Source of the DNA: CAYJPA01 sp964371945 | Lineage (GTDB): Bacteria > Chloroflexota > Chloroflexia > Thermomicrobiales > UBA6265 | Reading direction: 5' to 3' | DNA length: 64,000 nucleotides | Assembly (NCBI GenBank): GCA_964371945.1 | Contig: CAYJPA010000021.1 | Location: 4,974-68,973, forward strand | In this document: positions 30,241-39,741 of the stretch, one piece after another | Layout: the number at the start of each line of letters is the position of its first letter | Position numbering within the stretch: the stretch's first letter is position 1 | The notes under the pieces: model-generated | What the model was told of the DNA's origin: nothing | Seen by the model: only the letters and a program-made list of their open reading frames with translations | Databases searched by the model: none | Position numbers and translations under genes: made by a program

Positions 30241-30335
30241 TGCCCGCTCCAGTTTGCTGTTCCGCTTAAGAGGTCAGTAGAAGACGCACACGGCAATCTT
30301 ACAGGTCCAAGCGAGCTGAATGTTCAACATCGGCC

Positions 30336-31325
30336 TCAACCCGTTGGTTTTCGGATGGTCAATGCATCGGCAGGATTTTCGAAGAAGATGCGTCGGACCT
30401 CCGGCGCGCTCAGTCCAGCTTCCATCAACTGGATCGGCAGGAGATCGATGAAATGCACGAACCCAGGTCCGCCGCCGTACGACAACCAGTTCGACTTCCT
30501 AGCGATCCCGCCCGAGATGAGAATCCGATTGCCGAGCCCCTCGCGAACAAGGTCGGCAATCAACGTCAAGCGGCAATCGTCCAATTGTCGATCGCTGATA
30601 GCCCAACGCCGAAACGAGAAGAAGATCCCTCGCTCAAGTGACTCTCTCACTATCGGCTGGCCCAGGGCGTTTTCGTCGAAGCCGATCGAGATCGAAGAGG
30701 GAGCAACGCCCTCTTCCAGCAGCAACGACAGATGTTCGAGCGCTCTTTGCCCGCTGCTCGAGGTGAACGAGATGGGCGATCCCGTCTTCCTATGAACCAG
30801 CGCGGCGGAGCGCAAGGTCGCTTCACTCGCAGAGGCACAAATGACGCCGGCTCTCACGCCGGTTCGATCGATGCCGGTGCTGAGATCCGAGATCATCTCG
30901 TCGGCAAGCGATTCCAATGATCCTAGGCCGGCCTGAACCGTTAGGTCCTGAAGACCGGTCGCCGTGACGATGTGCACGGGCACACGCTGGGCGATCCAAA
31001 GGAGATCGCTCGCGTTGCGGCCGTACTCCGCCGTCGTCATGTCAACGATCGACCGGCCCCCGGTCGCGAAGTAGCCCTCGAGCTCGGACGCGGCAGATGC
31101 AATGTCATCGAGAATGAGATCCTGATCGGCGAGCTCCCCTGGTGGGCGGCAAACTAGATGTTCGTGATGGAGCGTGAAACCGAGCGCCGCGGGATCAACC
31201 GGGCCGAGAACCGTCATGACGTGCGGTTCGGTCAGGTCGATCGGCAGATCTTCGTCGTCAAGGGGCTCGAAGGATTCGCCGGGCCCGAGTCCGTAATCCC
31301 ATTCGTTTTCTTTGAGCTCACCCAA
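30336..31325 (-). CDS. phosphotriesterase-family homologue lacking most metal ligands
   Basis: A 329-residue TIM-barrel protein whose whole length aligns by motif with the phosphotriesterase/PHP amidohydrolase family. The first metal motif HEH is kept in FTLHHEHL. The position of the bridging Lys/Glu reads GVICASASE, the fourth-ligand motif normally THT/IHTG is ISFTSS, the GHLD motif is SIGFDEN, and the SHDVC/SMDICR motif with the last Asp is ISGGIARK, although the following SNWLSYGGGPGF is well conserved. Four of six ligands are therefore missing. It is the last gene of a sugar operon; a binding, regulatory or metal-independent role is more likely than hydrolysis. Confidence 0.8.
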   Translation of the reverse strand: MGELKENEWDYGLGPGESFEPLDDEDLPIDLTEPHVMTVLGPVDPAALGFTLHHEHLVCRPPGELADQDLILDDIASAASELEGYFATGGRSIVDMTTAEYGRNASDLLWIAQRVPVHIVTATGLQDLTVQAGLGSLESLADEMISDLSTGIDRTGVRAGVICASASEATLRSAALVHRKTGSPISFTSSSGQRALEHLSLLLEEGVAPSSISIGFDENALGQPIVRESLERGIFFSFRRWAISDRQLDDCRLTLIADLVREGLGNRILISGGIARKSNWLSYGGGPGFVHFIDLLPIQLMEAGLSAPEVRRIFFENPADALTIRKPTG

Positions 31326-31356
31326 TCAACTGTACTCCGAAGCAGGCAGTTTGGAA

Positions 31357-32457
31357 CTAGATTCCCCCGAGCGCGGCGACGCGGGATGCAAAGCGATCGA
31401 GGTCCGCCGCGCCGCTCAGAGCGCCGAGCTCGATGTCGTAGACTCGCTTCTCTCCGGCCTTCAGGATGATCAGCTCGCCGCGCTCGCGGGCATCGAGCCG
31501 ACCGGCTGGAAGGTTCGTGCTCGGCTCGATGCCGACCACGTAACTGCCCTCACCCAGCATTCGCCAGACGAAATGAACCGGAAGCTGCCGGTTGTTGAAG
31601 ATTTCGTATGCCCCGATGCCGCGAGCGCGATTCACAATCCCGACCGGAACTTTGCCATCTGCCTCGGCGATCACGTCATGGATGAATGCCTGTTCATAGT
31701 GGTTCGGTGCAGGAGCATCGAGCATTCGATAGCCGTCGGTCGCGTTGTCGTCTCGCGAGCTGACGCTTCGGGTGGGCACCAGAATCTCCGCGCCCTGATC
31801 GACCACCGGAAATCCGATGTTGATGTGGTAGAGCAGCATATGCGGCGTCGGATCCCATCCGACATTCTCGACTTCGTCATGAATCGTGAAGTTGGAAGCG
31901 CCGGCTCTGGCTTCGATCCGGCGGCGCAGGAGCAGGTGCTCGCCAAACTGACTGGCCTGGAGCACTTCGCCTTCAGCCCAGAGTGTGCAATCGTCGCCGT
32001 CCCAACGATGCCCGTAGCCGACGAGCTTGGCGGGACGCGACGAAACGCGTCCGTGGAGACCGAACGATTCGGTTTGCTTGGCCGGCCAGTGATATTGCTC
32101 GGCGGTGTCGGTCGCCCCAAAGAGCGCATGGTCGAGTCCGCAGGTGGTCAGCAGGCCGCCGCCCCAGTTTCGAACCCAGCCCAGGAGATCGTGCTCTTCG
32201 TACCACGGGCCGCCGAAACCGACACCCGAGTGCCACCCGATGGCCTGGCCCGAGAGCTCGGCGCGACCGATGTCGAATGCGCGATCGACCAAAACATCGA
32301 ACTCGAACCCGGAGCCGGTACGAAACTCGAGCACGCGCACACCGCGCTCGTTGCCGTCGCCGAGTGTCACCAACCGGACGCCGGCAATTTGCTCAAGCCC
32401 TCCAACACGCCTCAGCAAGTGCTCACGACGAAAGCTCTCACCCCACAGCTTCGGCAT
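31357..32457 (-). CDS. DUF4432 aldose-epimerase-like protein
   Basis: A 366-residue protein of the DUF4432 group in the galactose mutarotase-like superfamily (YphB-like), a beta-sandwich that binds sugars. Features include LVDRAFDIGRAELSGQAIGWHSGVGF, GLLTTCGLDHA and, in the middle, HMLLYHINIGFPV with the paired His/Asn region typical of mutarotase-fold proteins. The ATG at 32457 is chosen because a GGAGGGGAG ribosome site precedes it; the longer frame from 32538 overlaps the end of the ROK gene. It sits 35 bp after the ROK kinase and 31 bp before the phosphotriesterase homologue, so it is within one operon. The likely job is anomer or epimer conversion of the sugar handled by the operon. Confidence 0.85.
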   Translation of the reverse strand: MPKLWGESFRREHLLRRVGGLEQIAGVRLVTLGDGNERGVRVLEFRTGSGFEFDVLVDRAFDIGRAELSGQAIGWHSGVGFGGPWYEEHDLLGWVRNWGGGLLTTCGLDHALFGATDTAEQYHWPAKQTESFGLHGRVSSRPAKLVGYGHRWDGDDCTLWAEGEVLQASQFGEHLLLRRRIEARAGASNFTIHDEVENVGWDPTPHMLLYHINIGFPVVDQGAEILVPTRSVSSRDDNATDGYRMLDAPAPNHYEQAFIHDVIAEADGKVPVGIVNRARGIGAYEIFNNRQLPVHFVWRMLGEGSYVVGIEPSTNLPAGRLDARERGELIILKAGEKRVYDIELGALSGAADLDRFASRVAALGGI

Positions 32458-32492
32458 AGAATCTCCCCTCCTTCGTCTGCAACAGACCTTTG

Positions 32493-33485
32493 TCAGCGCT
32501 TGGGAACCGCTTCCCCTGATGCGACCTTTTTGCCCCAAATAGCAGAACCGATGACGCCTGCCTCATAGCCGAGCGCCGCGGGTTTGAAGACGATCCGATC
32601 GATATCAGTGAGGTGAGTGTGAGCGCGAGCGGTGCTTTCAATCGATTTCCAGAAGATGCCGTCTTCTTTGCAGTTTCCGCCGCCCAGGATGACAACTTCC
32701 GGTGCAATCGCCGCGATCGCGTTTGAAACCGCGAGTCCGAGATAGTAACCGGCGTTCTCCAGCACTTCGATCGCGACCGCGTCGCCCTTGGCAGCCGCGT
32801 CTTCGACGATGCCGACCGACATCCGGTTCAAATCGTTATGGATCATGTCATGCAAGATGGTTGTGGCTTTCTGTGAAATGCGACGATTCGCTTCCCCGAT
32901 GATCGCGGGGCCCGTGGCGAACGACTCCGCGCAGCCGCGATTGCCGCATCCGCAGCGCGGCCCTTGCGGATCGACCACCATGTGGCCGAGCTCGCCGGCG
33001 GCGCCACCCAGTCCGAAATGCACCTTTCCGTGGGTGATGACGCCTCCGCCAATCCCGGTGCCCACCGCGTAGCAGAGCGCGGTCTCGTGGCCTTTGGCGG
33101 AGCCAAGCTCCAACTCGCCGACCGTGAATGCGCGGACGTCATTGATCAATGAGGTCTTCAATCCGGTTGCATCGCTGATCCTAGGGCCGACGGGCACATT
33201 GGCCCAGGTTCCGGGCAGATTCGGGAGGAAGAAGGTCTCACCGTCAACCATGTCCAGAATGCCCGGCACGGCAACGCCGACCGAGGCAATCGCGCCCGAA
33301 CCGCCGGCCACGCCCTCCAACTTCTGGATGCCGGCAATCATGCGGTCGATCACGGCGTCGTGGCCCTCGCTGCCAGCTGTGGCCACCGTCAGACGTTCGA
33401 CAACGGCCAAGGAACCATCGAGCAGGGCGAACTTGACGTTGGTGCCACCTAGATCGACACCGATATGAAAAGCTTCACTAGCCAC
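32493..33485 (-). CDS. ROK-family sugar kinase
   Basis: A 330-residue ROK kinase, phosphorylating glucose or a related sugar with ATP. Seen: the N-terminal phosphate loop IGVDLGGTNVKFALLDG, the catalytic region INDVRAFTVGELELG, the phosphate-2 loop AVGTGIGGGVITHG, and the zinc-binding signature CGCGNRGCAESFATGPAI with the upstream GELGHMVVDP. All key residues look intact. GTG at 33485 is preferred because GGAGG lies 8 nt upstream. ROK glucokinases are the closest by motif, but the operon context (oxidoreductase, isomerase, epimerase-like protein) suggests another hexose is possible. It is expressed with its neighbours on the minus strand. Confidence 0.92.
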   Translation of the reverse strand: MASEAFHIGVDLGGTNVKFALLDGSLAVVERLTVATAGSEGHDAVIDRMIAGIQKLEGVAGGSGAIASVGVAVPGILDMVDGETFFLPNLPGTWANVPVGPRISDATGLKTSLINDVRAFTVGELELGSAKGHETALCYAVGTGIGGGVITHGKVHFGLGGAAGELGHMVVDPQGPRCGCGNRGCAESFATGPAIIGEANRRISQKATTILHDMIHNDLNRMSVGIVEDAAAKGDAVAIEVLENAGYYLGLAVSNAIAAIAPEVVILGGGNCKEDGIFWKSIESTARAHTHLTDIDRIVFKPAALGYEAGVIGSAIWGKKVASGEAVPKR

Positions 33486-33597
33486 GCTGTCCGCCTCCGC
33501 CCACAAGATCAACGCATTGAATCGAATTGTTCGCGCAACGCGGCAGCCACCGCGCTTCCGCATTGTAGGCGCGCCCGTGCCCGTTTGCCGGTGAGCG

Positions 33598-34509
33598 CTA
33601 AACGATCAACGGTTTCAGCACATTGTGGGTGAGGTAGAAGCCCCGCTGGACGAGATCTTCCGTCTTCTCGAAGGCTCGATCCTCATGCTCAACACTTACG
33701 ACGTCGTCGTAACCAATTGCGTACAAGGCTGCAATAAACTCATTCCAGCGCACCGCGCCGAGACCGGGCAGCCGGGGAATCGCCCAGCGAAAACCGCACC
33801 CAAGCGTTCCGTCTTGGTAAAGCATTTCACGGTTGATCTCCATGTCTTTGGCATGAACGTGGAAGATTCGATCCTTGAATTCGTAGATCGGGCGGATCTC
33901 GTCGATGAACTGCCAGATGAGGTGAGACGGGTCCAGGTTCAGCCCGAAATTGTCGTCCGGGATGATCTCGAACATCCGTCGCCAGATCGCGGGTGAATAT
34001 GCGAGGTTGGTTCCGCCCGGCCAGGATTGCTCCCAGACCATCGGGCAGTTTTCGATCGCAATTTTGATCCCCCGCTCGCGCGCATACGCGATCAGCGGGG
34101 GCCAAACTGAGGCAAACGTTTCGAGGTTTTGGTGGGCGCTTTTTGTTTGATCGGCGCCGGCAAAGGTGCCGACGATCGGCACCTCGAGCAACACCGCCGC
34201 GTCGATCACCTTTTTGAGATGGGCAATCGAGGCAGAGCTCTGGGCCTCATCTGGATCGAGAATGTTCGGGTAGTAGGCCAGCGAAGAGATATCGAGTCCG
34301 AGTCCGCCCAGCGTCTTTCGAATCTCCCTGGCGTCCTTTTTCTTGAGTTTGACCACATCGATATGACTGACCCCGGCATATCGACGTTCTGCCTTTCCCG
34401 CGGGCCAGCAGGCGATTTCGAGCATTTCGTATCCGGTAGCCGCCGCCCAGGTCGCCAGATCCGTGAGATTCATTCCAGGTAGCGCGGCAGTCAAAAGTCC
34501 GAGTTTCAT
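33598..34509 (-). CDS. sugar phosphate isomerase/epimerase, TIM barrel
   Basis: A 303-residue xylose-isomerase-like TIM-barrel protein (AP endonuclease family 2 fold). Metal-binding residues expected for this family can be placed in IAIENCPM (Glu), LNLDPSHLIW (Asp, His), RIFHVHAKDME (His, Asp) and VVSVEHEDR (Glu). The family catalyses aldose-ketose or inosose isomerisations and epimerisations. It follows the Gfo/Idh oxidoreductase by 24 bp and is followed by the ROK kinase after 112 bp, so it belongs to the same operon. The combination resembles inositol or rare-sugar catabolism; the exact substrate is an inference. Confidence 0.9.
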   Translation of the reverse strand: MKLGLLTAALPGMNLTDLATWAAATGYEMLEIACWPAGKAERRYAGVSHIDVVKLKKKDAREIRKTLGGLGLDISSLAYYPNILDPDEAQSSASIAHLKKVIDAAVLLEVPIVGTFAGADQTKSAHQNLETFASVWPPLIAYARERGIKIAIENCPMVWEQSWPGGTNLAYSPAIWRRMFEIIPDDNFGLNLDPSHLIWQFIDEIRPIYEFKDRIFHVHAKDMEINREMLYQDGTLGCGFRWAIPRLPGLGAVRWNEFIAALYAIGYDDVVSVEHEDRAFEKTEDLVQRGFYLTHNVLKPLIV

Positions 34510-34533
34510 CGTCCAGTCCTTCCTTGATCGTTC

Positions 34534-35685
34534 CTAATCGACGCTGACCCAGCGCCGCTCGCCGGCGCTCTGCTTGATCGCATCCCCGAGCTTCAGAGCG
34601 TAGACGCCGTCCGCGAAGGTCGGATAGTCAGCTCGGGCGGGTGGACCTCCTGCTTCGATCGCGCGATCGACACGCATGTAGAGTTGTTTGAAGGTGCTCC
34701 GAAACCCTTCGGCATGTTCACCTGGCGCTTCGGCCGTGGACCTCCCGCCCGGAGTCATAAGCGACGGATCCTTCAATAGCATTTCGTTCGCGCGATCGCG
34801 GTGACCTATCCAAAGCTCGTCGACTCGTTCGGAGCTCCATGCCAGCGTGGACTTGGCTCCGCAAATCTCGAACGCGTTGTAGTTCTTGCGTCCGGCGTTG
34901 ACCTGAGAAACTGTCAATGCGCCGCGAGCGCCGCCGTCGAATCGCGGCAGGATGCTTGCGTAATCCTCGGTCTTGATCGTCACGAGCTCGTAGTCCTCAG
35001 GATTCAGTTCCTTGCCGGCAAAGGTTGCCAGCGGCCTGGTTGGCTTTTTCCGGATCGGAACGAAGGTGGCGAAGTCCGCGCAAACTTCGCTCACATTCTG
35101 ACCGGTGATGAATCGCGTCAGCTCGAGCCAGTGCGATCCGATGTCCGCCACCGCTCGCATATCGCCGCCGGGCAACGGATCGAGCCACCAGTTCCAGTCG
35201 GTCTCTTTGAGCAGCCAGTCTTGTACGTAACACCCGTAAATCTGAGTAATTTCGCCGGTTTCTCCGCTCCGGACTCGTTCACGCGACACCTTGCAGCGCG
35301 GGTAGAACCGGAAGTTGAACTTCGTGGCATGGACGATTCCTGCCTGTTCAGCGAGCGCCAGAAGCTCTTCGCCCTCGGCGGTACTCATTGCCGGTGGCTT
35401 TTCACCGATCGCGTGCTTTCCGGCGGCGCCCGCCTCTTTGACCATCGGCGCATGGAGGCAGTTCAGGGTTGTGATGTGAACCGCGCTGAGCCCCGGTTCG
35501 GACAACAACTCATCGAGCGAGCCGTAGGCTTTGGGGAGCCGCATTTCGGCGACATGGCGTTTCCCGCTATCGAGGCTTGATCCAAGAATTCCGGTCACCT
35601 CGATCCCCAAGCGCCTCAGTCCCTCAACATGGACGGGTCCGATAAACCCAGAGCCAACTACGGCAGCCTTCAACGATTGGGCCAT
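34534..35685 (-). CDS. Gfo/Idh/MocA-family oxidoreductase
   Basis: A 383-residue NAD(P)-dependent sugar or inositol dehydrogenase. The N-terminal Rossmann fold carries AAVVGSGFIGPVHVEGLRRLG; the family motif EKP occurs in HAIGEKPPAMS, where the Lys contributes to catalysis; the C-terminal domain has GGDMRAVADIGSHWLELTRF with the His placed near the substrate. I use ATG 35685 because GAGGG precedes it and it starts directly before the Rossmann strand; an alternative lies six codons upstream. It is the first gene of the five-gene sugar operon and faces the histidine kinase gene across a 365-bp divergent gap. Confidence 0.92.
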   Translation of the reverse strand: MAQSLKAAVVGSGFIGPVHVEGLRRLGIEVTGILGSSLDSGKRHVAEMRLPKAYGSLDELLSEPGLSAVHITTLNCLHAPMVKEAGAAGKHAIGEKPPAMSTAEGEELLALAEQAGIVHATKFNFRFYPRCKVSRERVRSGETGEITQIYGCYVQDWLLKETDWNWWLDPLPGGDMRAVADIGSHWLELTRFITGQNVSEVCADFATFVPIRKKPTRPLATFAGKELNPEDYELVTIKTEDYASILPRFDGGARGALTVSQVNAGRKNYNAFEICGAKSTLAWSSERVDELWIGHRDRANEMLLKDPSLMTPGGRSTAEAPGEHAEGFRSTFKQLYMRVDRAIEAGGPPARADYPTFADGVYALKLGDAIKQSAGERRWVSVD

Positions 35686-36050
35686 GCTTATACCCTCACC
35701 CAAAGCTCGAACTCCAGCTTGCGGTCAACTCGCTGTTCGCCGCGATTTGTCGATGGCTTCTCGTTTCGTTTGCTGAACCGATGTGCCGATGGATTGTAGT
35801 ATCCGCCGGTTCGACACGCGAAGAGGCTTCAACTGCCAACATTGACGCTGACGAATCGAGCAGTGCGAAGGCCGAAACTCGTTCTACATGACGTTCAATG
35901 TGTTCGTCACACGGACAAGCATGAGCCCGGATAGAATGAATTCACGAGGGTCAAAGAGAGTCGACAACGCTCTCTTGGAACGGGCGCCTTGCAATGTACA
36001 ACGAACGCCGCGACTTACTCGTGGTCGTACCCTAACCTAGGAGTGACAAA
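35686..36050. other. divergent intergenic region, no gene seen
   Basis: These 365 bp separate the sugar operon from the histidine kinase gene and must hold both promoters. A 7-bp stem AAGAGAG/CTCTCTT lies at about 35957-35979 in the kinase leader and a TGACG/CGTCA pair near 35890-35912. I see no clean -35/-10 pair. Confidence 0.4.
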
Positions 36051-37667
36051 TTGCCTGAACAGCTGGAGAGCGGGCACAACCAGCGCATGATCGTTGCCTA
36101 TGAAGCGGCCTTGGCCGTGGCGTCCGAGGTCGCCCCGGAGGCCGTACTCCAACGAATCGTCGATGTGGCGAGGATGGTCGGTTCGGCCCGCTACGCTGCC
36201 CTCGGGGTCGCGGATGACGACGGACGCCCCCTGCAGTTCATCACGTCAGGATTGACTGAAGAGCAACGAGCGAAGATCGGAGCGCCGCCGGAGGGGCGCG
36301 GGCTCCTGGGCGAGCTGATACGAGGGCGGAAACCGATCATGGTCGATGACATTTCCGCGGACCCCCGATTCGTCGGATTCCCGCCCAACCACCCGCCGAT
36401 GACATCTTTCCTCGGAGTTCCGATTCTCTTTGGCAACCGGGTGCTCGGTAATCTCTATCTCACCGATCGCGCCGGCGGCCAGCCATTCAACGAGCAAGAC
36501 CTGGAGGCGGTTCAAATCCTGGCGGCACACGCCGCCGCCGCGATCGACCGCTCGTTCCTTTACGGAAAGTTGCGGGAGCAGCGCGATCGATTGCGATCGA
36601 TCCTTGACAGTCTTCCGGCCGGCGTCATGATCCTGTCGGGACCAGACTCCGCGATTCAATTTGCGAACGCGGCATTCGTGAGGATCGTGTTGGGTTCATC
36701 TGCGCTCCCCGGTGTACTTCCGACATACGGTCGGGACTTTGCCTTTCAGAGAGCCGATGGGCTGCCCTTAGCGAATGAGGACCGGCCGGGGGTTCGAGCG
36801 CTCAGAGGGGAGTCGGTTTTCAACCTTCAGTTGCTGCTCACTCGCTCCGACGGCACGTCTCTACCGGTTTCCGTTCAGGCCGCGCCGTTGCGAGATGATT
36901 TGAGCGCCACCATGGATTCCGTGCTGGTGGTCCAGGACGTGACCCAGTTGCGTCAGGCCGAACAGCTCAAGGACGACTTCCTCTCGCTCATTTCCCACGA
37001 GTTCCGCACGCCGCTGACCGCGATTCATGGGGGTGCCCACCTGCTTGCCGATGCTGAGGCATCGCTGGACGCCAAGACACGGCGCGATCTGTTAGGCGAT
37101 GTGGTCGCCGAGAGCAATCGTCTTGACCAAATGTTGAAGAATTTGTTGCTGCTGTCATCCGTGATGGCCGGCCGGTTATCGGTCGAGACCGAACCGGTGC
37201 TGCTCGCGCCTCTTGCCAAAGGGGTCGCAAACGAAGTGGCCGCACGCTCGCCTGGGCACCAGTTCATGGTCGATGTTCCGAAGGAGACGCCCGCGGTCGA
37301 AGGCGATCCGTCATTGCTCGAGCAGGTGCTGCGAAATCTCTACGAAAATGCCGTAAAGTACTCCCCGAATGGTGGAGTCATCCGGACAGCCACTGAGCAG
37401 GTGAACAACCGCGTAGTGTTGTCGATCACCGATCAGGGACTCGGAATCGCCGAAGAGCACATTCCGAATGTTTTCTTGCGCTTCCACCGGGCAGGAGCCG
37501 ATCCGACGGTGCGAGGCATGGGGCTCGGGCTTTATCTGAGCCGGTTTCTGATCGTGGCCCAGGGTGGAGAAATCATGGTTAGTTCACCGGGTCCCGGAAA
37601 GGGCTCGACGTTTTCGATTGCCTTGCCCGTCGCTCGTGGTTGGGACACCGACTACCTCACACCTTGA
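36051..37667 (+). CDS. GAF-PAS sensor histidine kinase
   Basis: A 538-residue soluble sensor kinase. An N-terminal GAF domain (about 20-180) has the DevS/DosT-like stretch GRGLLGELIRGRKPIMVDDI and FLGVPILFGNRVLGNLYLTD. A PAS domain follows (about 190-300), then a dimerisation/phosphoacceptor domain with the H-box SHEFRTPL (His316) and an HATPase domain with N-box NLYENAVKYSP, G1 DQGLGI and G2 GMGLGLYLS. It autophosphorylates and passes phosphate to a response regulator; none is adjacent, but an OmpR-type regulator at 42873 and the receiver at 24819 are orphans in this window. Start is TTG at 36051 with AGGAG 7 nt upstream. The GAF ligand (haem, gas or other) is not evident. Confidence 0.93.
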   Translation: MPEQLESGHNQRMIVAYEAALAVASEVAPEAVLQRIVDVARMVGSARYAALGVADDDGRPLQFITSGLTEEQRAKIGAPPEGRGLLGELIRGRKPIMVDDISADPRFVGFPPNHPPMTSFLGVPILFGNRVLGNLYLTDRAGGQPFNEQDLEAVQILAAHAAAAIDRSFLYGKLREQRDRLRSILDSLPAGVMILSGPDSAIQFANAAFVRIVLGSSALPGVLPTYGRDFAFQRADGLPLANEDRPGVRALRGESVFNLQLLLTRSDGTSLPVSVQAAPLRDDLSATMDSVLVVQDVTQLRQAEQLKDDFLSLISHEFRTPLTAIHGGAHLLADAEASLDAKTRRDLLGDVVAESNRLDQMLKNLLLLSSVMAGRLSVETEPVLLAPLAKGVANEVAARSPGHQFMVDVPKETPAVEGDPSLLEQVLRNLYENAVKYSPNGGVIRTATEQVNNRVVLSITDQGLGIAEEHIPNVFLRFHRAGADPTVRGMGLGLYLSRFLIVAQGGEIMVSSPGPGKGSTFSIALPVARGWDTDYLTP

Positions 37668-37674
37668 CGTCAGA

Positions 37675-38097
37675 TCAATCGTCCCGGCGCTCATAACGTC
37701 CCGTCCGTTCGTCGATCGAGATCCGGAAGAGGACGATCCGTTCGTTGAAGCCGTCAGAGATGGTCCGGAGCACTGGACTCTCACCATGCCGTGTCAGCAG
37801 ATGAAGAGCTCGCTCTCGGTCAGCACCGTTTGTCAACTCTTCGAAGTGCCCTTCGATAATTACGGATTCCCAGTTCGCCGATCCCTCGATTTCGTCGATC
37901 TCGAAACAGACCAACGGCTGCTCGCGCATCACGGCGATCTTGCGGCCGTTCGACGAATATGCATAAATGTACGATCCATCAAAGACGTAGTTGATTGGAA
38001 CCACGTACGGCCGGTCGTTTGTGGAGCACGCCAACCGGCCGACGCGATTGCGCCGGAGCATTGTGTCCATCTCTTCGTTCGATAACAGACCGATCAT
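37675..38097 (-). CDS. pyridoxamine 5'-phosphate oxidase-like flavin-binding protein
   Basis: A 140-residue split-barrel protein of the PNPOx-like/flavin-reductase superfamily. The opening MIGLLSNEEMDTMLRRNRVGRLAC and YVVPINYVFDGSYIYAYSSNGRKIAVM are typical of the small NimA-like or F420/FMN-dependent members. They bind FMN, F420 or haem and often reduce or sequester small molecules. I place the start at ATG 38097 because the family begins there and GGGAAG lies just upstream; an in-frame GTG at 38151 would add 18 residues. It converges with the histidine kinase gene, only 7 bp away. The true cofactor is unknown. Confidence 0.85.
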   Translation of the reverse strand: MIGLLSNEEMDTMLRRNRVGRLACSTNDRPYVVPINYVFDGSYIYAYSSNGRKIAVMREQPLVCFEIDEIEGSANWESVIIEGHFEELTNGADRERALHLLTRHGESPVLRTISDGFNERIVLFRISIDERTGRYERRDD

Positions 38098-38262
38098 TTC
38101 TTCCCGCCTGTTTGACTCAAACCGCGGTACAAGACGGGTAGCCTCTTCCACTGAGCGAAATGTGCTCGATTGATAGCTTCAGAGTGAGTTAAGGGCGGTT
38201 ACGAATGAGCGACAAGCGCACGAACTGCGTTGCAAAAACATTGCAGAATTCGGCTGGCCGGC

Positions 38263-39582
38263 TCAGCGAAACATCGCCGGCACGGAGTAGTGACGATTCT
38301 TGACCGCCGCGCTGAGCTCGGCGCGCGCATCAGGGTGTGCGATCGACATCAACAACTCAGCGCGCCGGCGGATGCTTTCGCCTGACAGATTGACGACACC
38401 GTACTCCGTCACGACGTATTCCACGTGGCCTCGGGTCGTGACGACTCCTGCCTCAGGTTTGATGGACGGGACGATCCGAGACAGGCCGCCTTTGGCGCAT
38501 GACGGGAGGGCAATGATCGCTTTGCCGCCGGCTGCCAGTCGCGCCCCGCGCATGAAGTCCATCTGCCCGCCGATCCCGCTGTAGATACGTCCACCGATCG
38601 AGTCGGCGACGACTTGCCCTGTTATGTCGATCTCAATCGCGGAATTGATCGCCATCATCTTCGGATTTCGCCGGATCTCACGAGTGTCATTGACGATATC
38701 TGAAGAGTGAAACTCCACAAACGGATTGCCGTCGATGAAGTCATAGAGTCGCTGACTTCCCAACGCGAACGACGTGACAACCCTACCGCGCCATGTGTGT
38801 TTGCAGCGATTGGTGATGACGCCTGCTTCCGCGAGCGCGAGCAATCCATCAGAAAGCATTTCGGTGTGAACACCGAGATCCTTGCGATCGAACAGGCAGG
38901 AGAGGACGGCGTCCGGAATCGCGCCGATCCCCATTTGAAGGGTGGCTTCGTCTGGTACAAGGGTTGCGACATGTTGCCCGATCGCACGCTCGACTTCTTT
39001 GATCGGCGATGGCTCAACGGTTGGAAGGGGGCGGTCGACTTCGACCATCGCGGCAATGCGGCTCACGTGGACAGCCGAGTTGCCCAAAGTGACCGGCACG
39101 CGAGGGTTGATCATCGCGATTACGGTCTTTGCATAATCGGCTGCAGCACGGGCGCATGAAACGGACACGCCGAGGCGGCAGAATCCATGTTTGTCCGGCG
39201 GAGAAACCTGTAGCAATGCAACGTCCAACGGCATGCTGCCGCCTGCAAACAGCCCCGGAATATCTGACAGGAAGACCGGGGTGTAGTCGGCGCGTCCGTC
39301 GTTGACCGCGGTTCGAACGTTGGCTCCGACGAAGAGCGCGTTGTGCCGGATGTGTCCCGCGGCGGCGTCCGAGACATGCGGCGCCGGGCCCTCGGTGTGT
39401 AAGGAAATCGTCTCAATTCCGGTCAGCTCACCCGCACGCCGAACGAGCGCTTCGAGAAGCTCGATTGGCGCCATCGCCACTTCGTGGATATAGACCCGAT
39501 CACCAGATTTGATCAGCCGGACCGCTTCGTCAGCCGACACGATTGGCGGCCAGACCCGTCGCGCACCTTCTGAAATCGACAT
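38263..39582 (-). CDS. acetyl-CoA hydrolase/CoA-transferase family protein
   Basis: A 439-residue class I CoA-transferase of the acetyl-CoA hydrolase/4-hydroxybutyrate CoA-transferase type. The N-terminal half has VYIHEVAMAPIELLEALVRRA; the catalytic Glu lies in LGVHTEMLSDG; the C-terminal half has IYSGIGGQMDFMRGARLAAGGKAIIALPS and YVVTEYGVVNLSGES, both strongly typical. Such enzymes move CoA between acetyl-CoA and acids such as 4-hydroxybutyrate, propionate or succinate through a glutamyl-CoA intermediate. Neighbours give no pathway. The gene is divergent from the multicopper oxidase. Confidence 0.92.
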   Translation of the reverse strand: MSISEGARRVWPPIVSADEAVRLIKSGDRVYIHEVAMAPIELLEALVRRAGELTGIETISLHTEGPAPHVSDAAAGHIRHNALFVGANVRTAVNDGRADYTPVFLSDIPGLFAGGSMPLDVALLQVSPPDKHGFCRLGVSVSCARAAADYAKTVIAMINPRVPVTLGNSAVHVSRIAAMVEVDRPLPTVEPSPIKEVERAIGQHVATLVPDEATLQMGIGAIPDAVLSCLFDRKDLGVHTEMLSDGLLALAEAGVITNRCKHTWRGRVVTSFALGSQRLYDFIDGNPFVEFHSSDIVNDTREIRRNPKMMAINSAIEIDITGQVVADSIGGRIYSGIGGQMDFMRGARLAAGGKAIIALPSCAKGGLSRIVPSIKPEAGVVTTRGHVEYVVTEYGVVNLSGESIRRRAELLMSIAHPDARAELSAAVKNRHYSVPAMFR

Positions 39583-39741
39583 TCGCTGTAGTCCTCAATG
39601 TGACGTGCGGGAGATTCGACAGCCAGTCCGCGCTGCCGCTCACCGGATTCTCAACCCATGTTCCAACAGCCGTCGCAACATCAGCATAGACGCTGCCCGG
39701 CTGACTGTTGCAGAAACATCTCAGGAATAGGAGGCCAGACA

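Noticed and set aside
36000..36020. Possible -24/-12 site before the histidine kinase gene
   Set aside because: The TTGGAAC and TTGCA elements nearby are 12 nt apart instead of the required 10.
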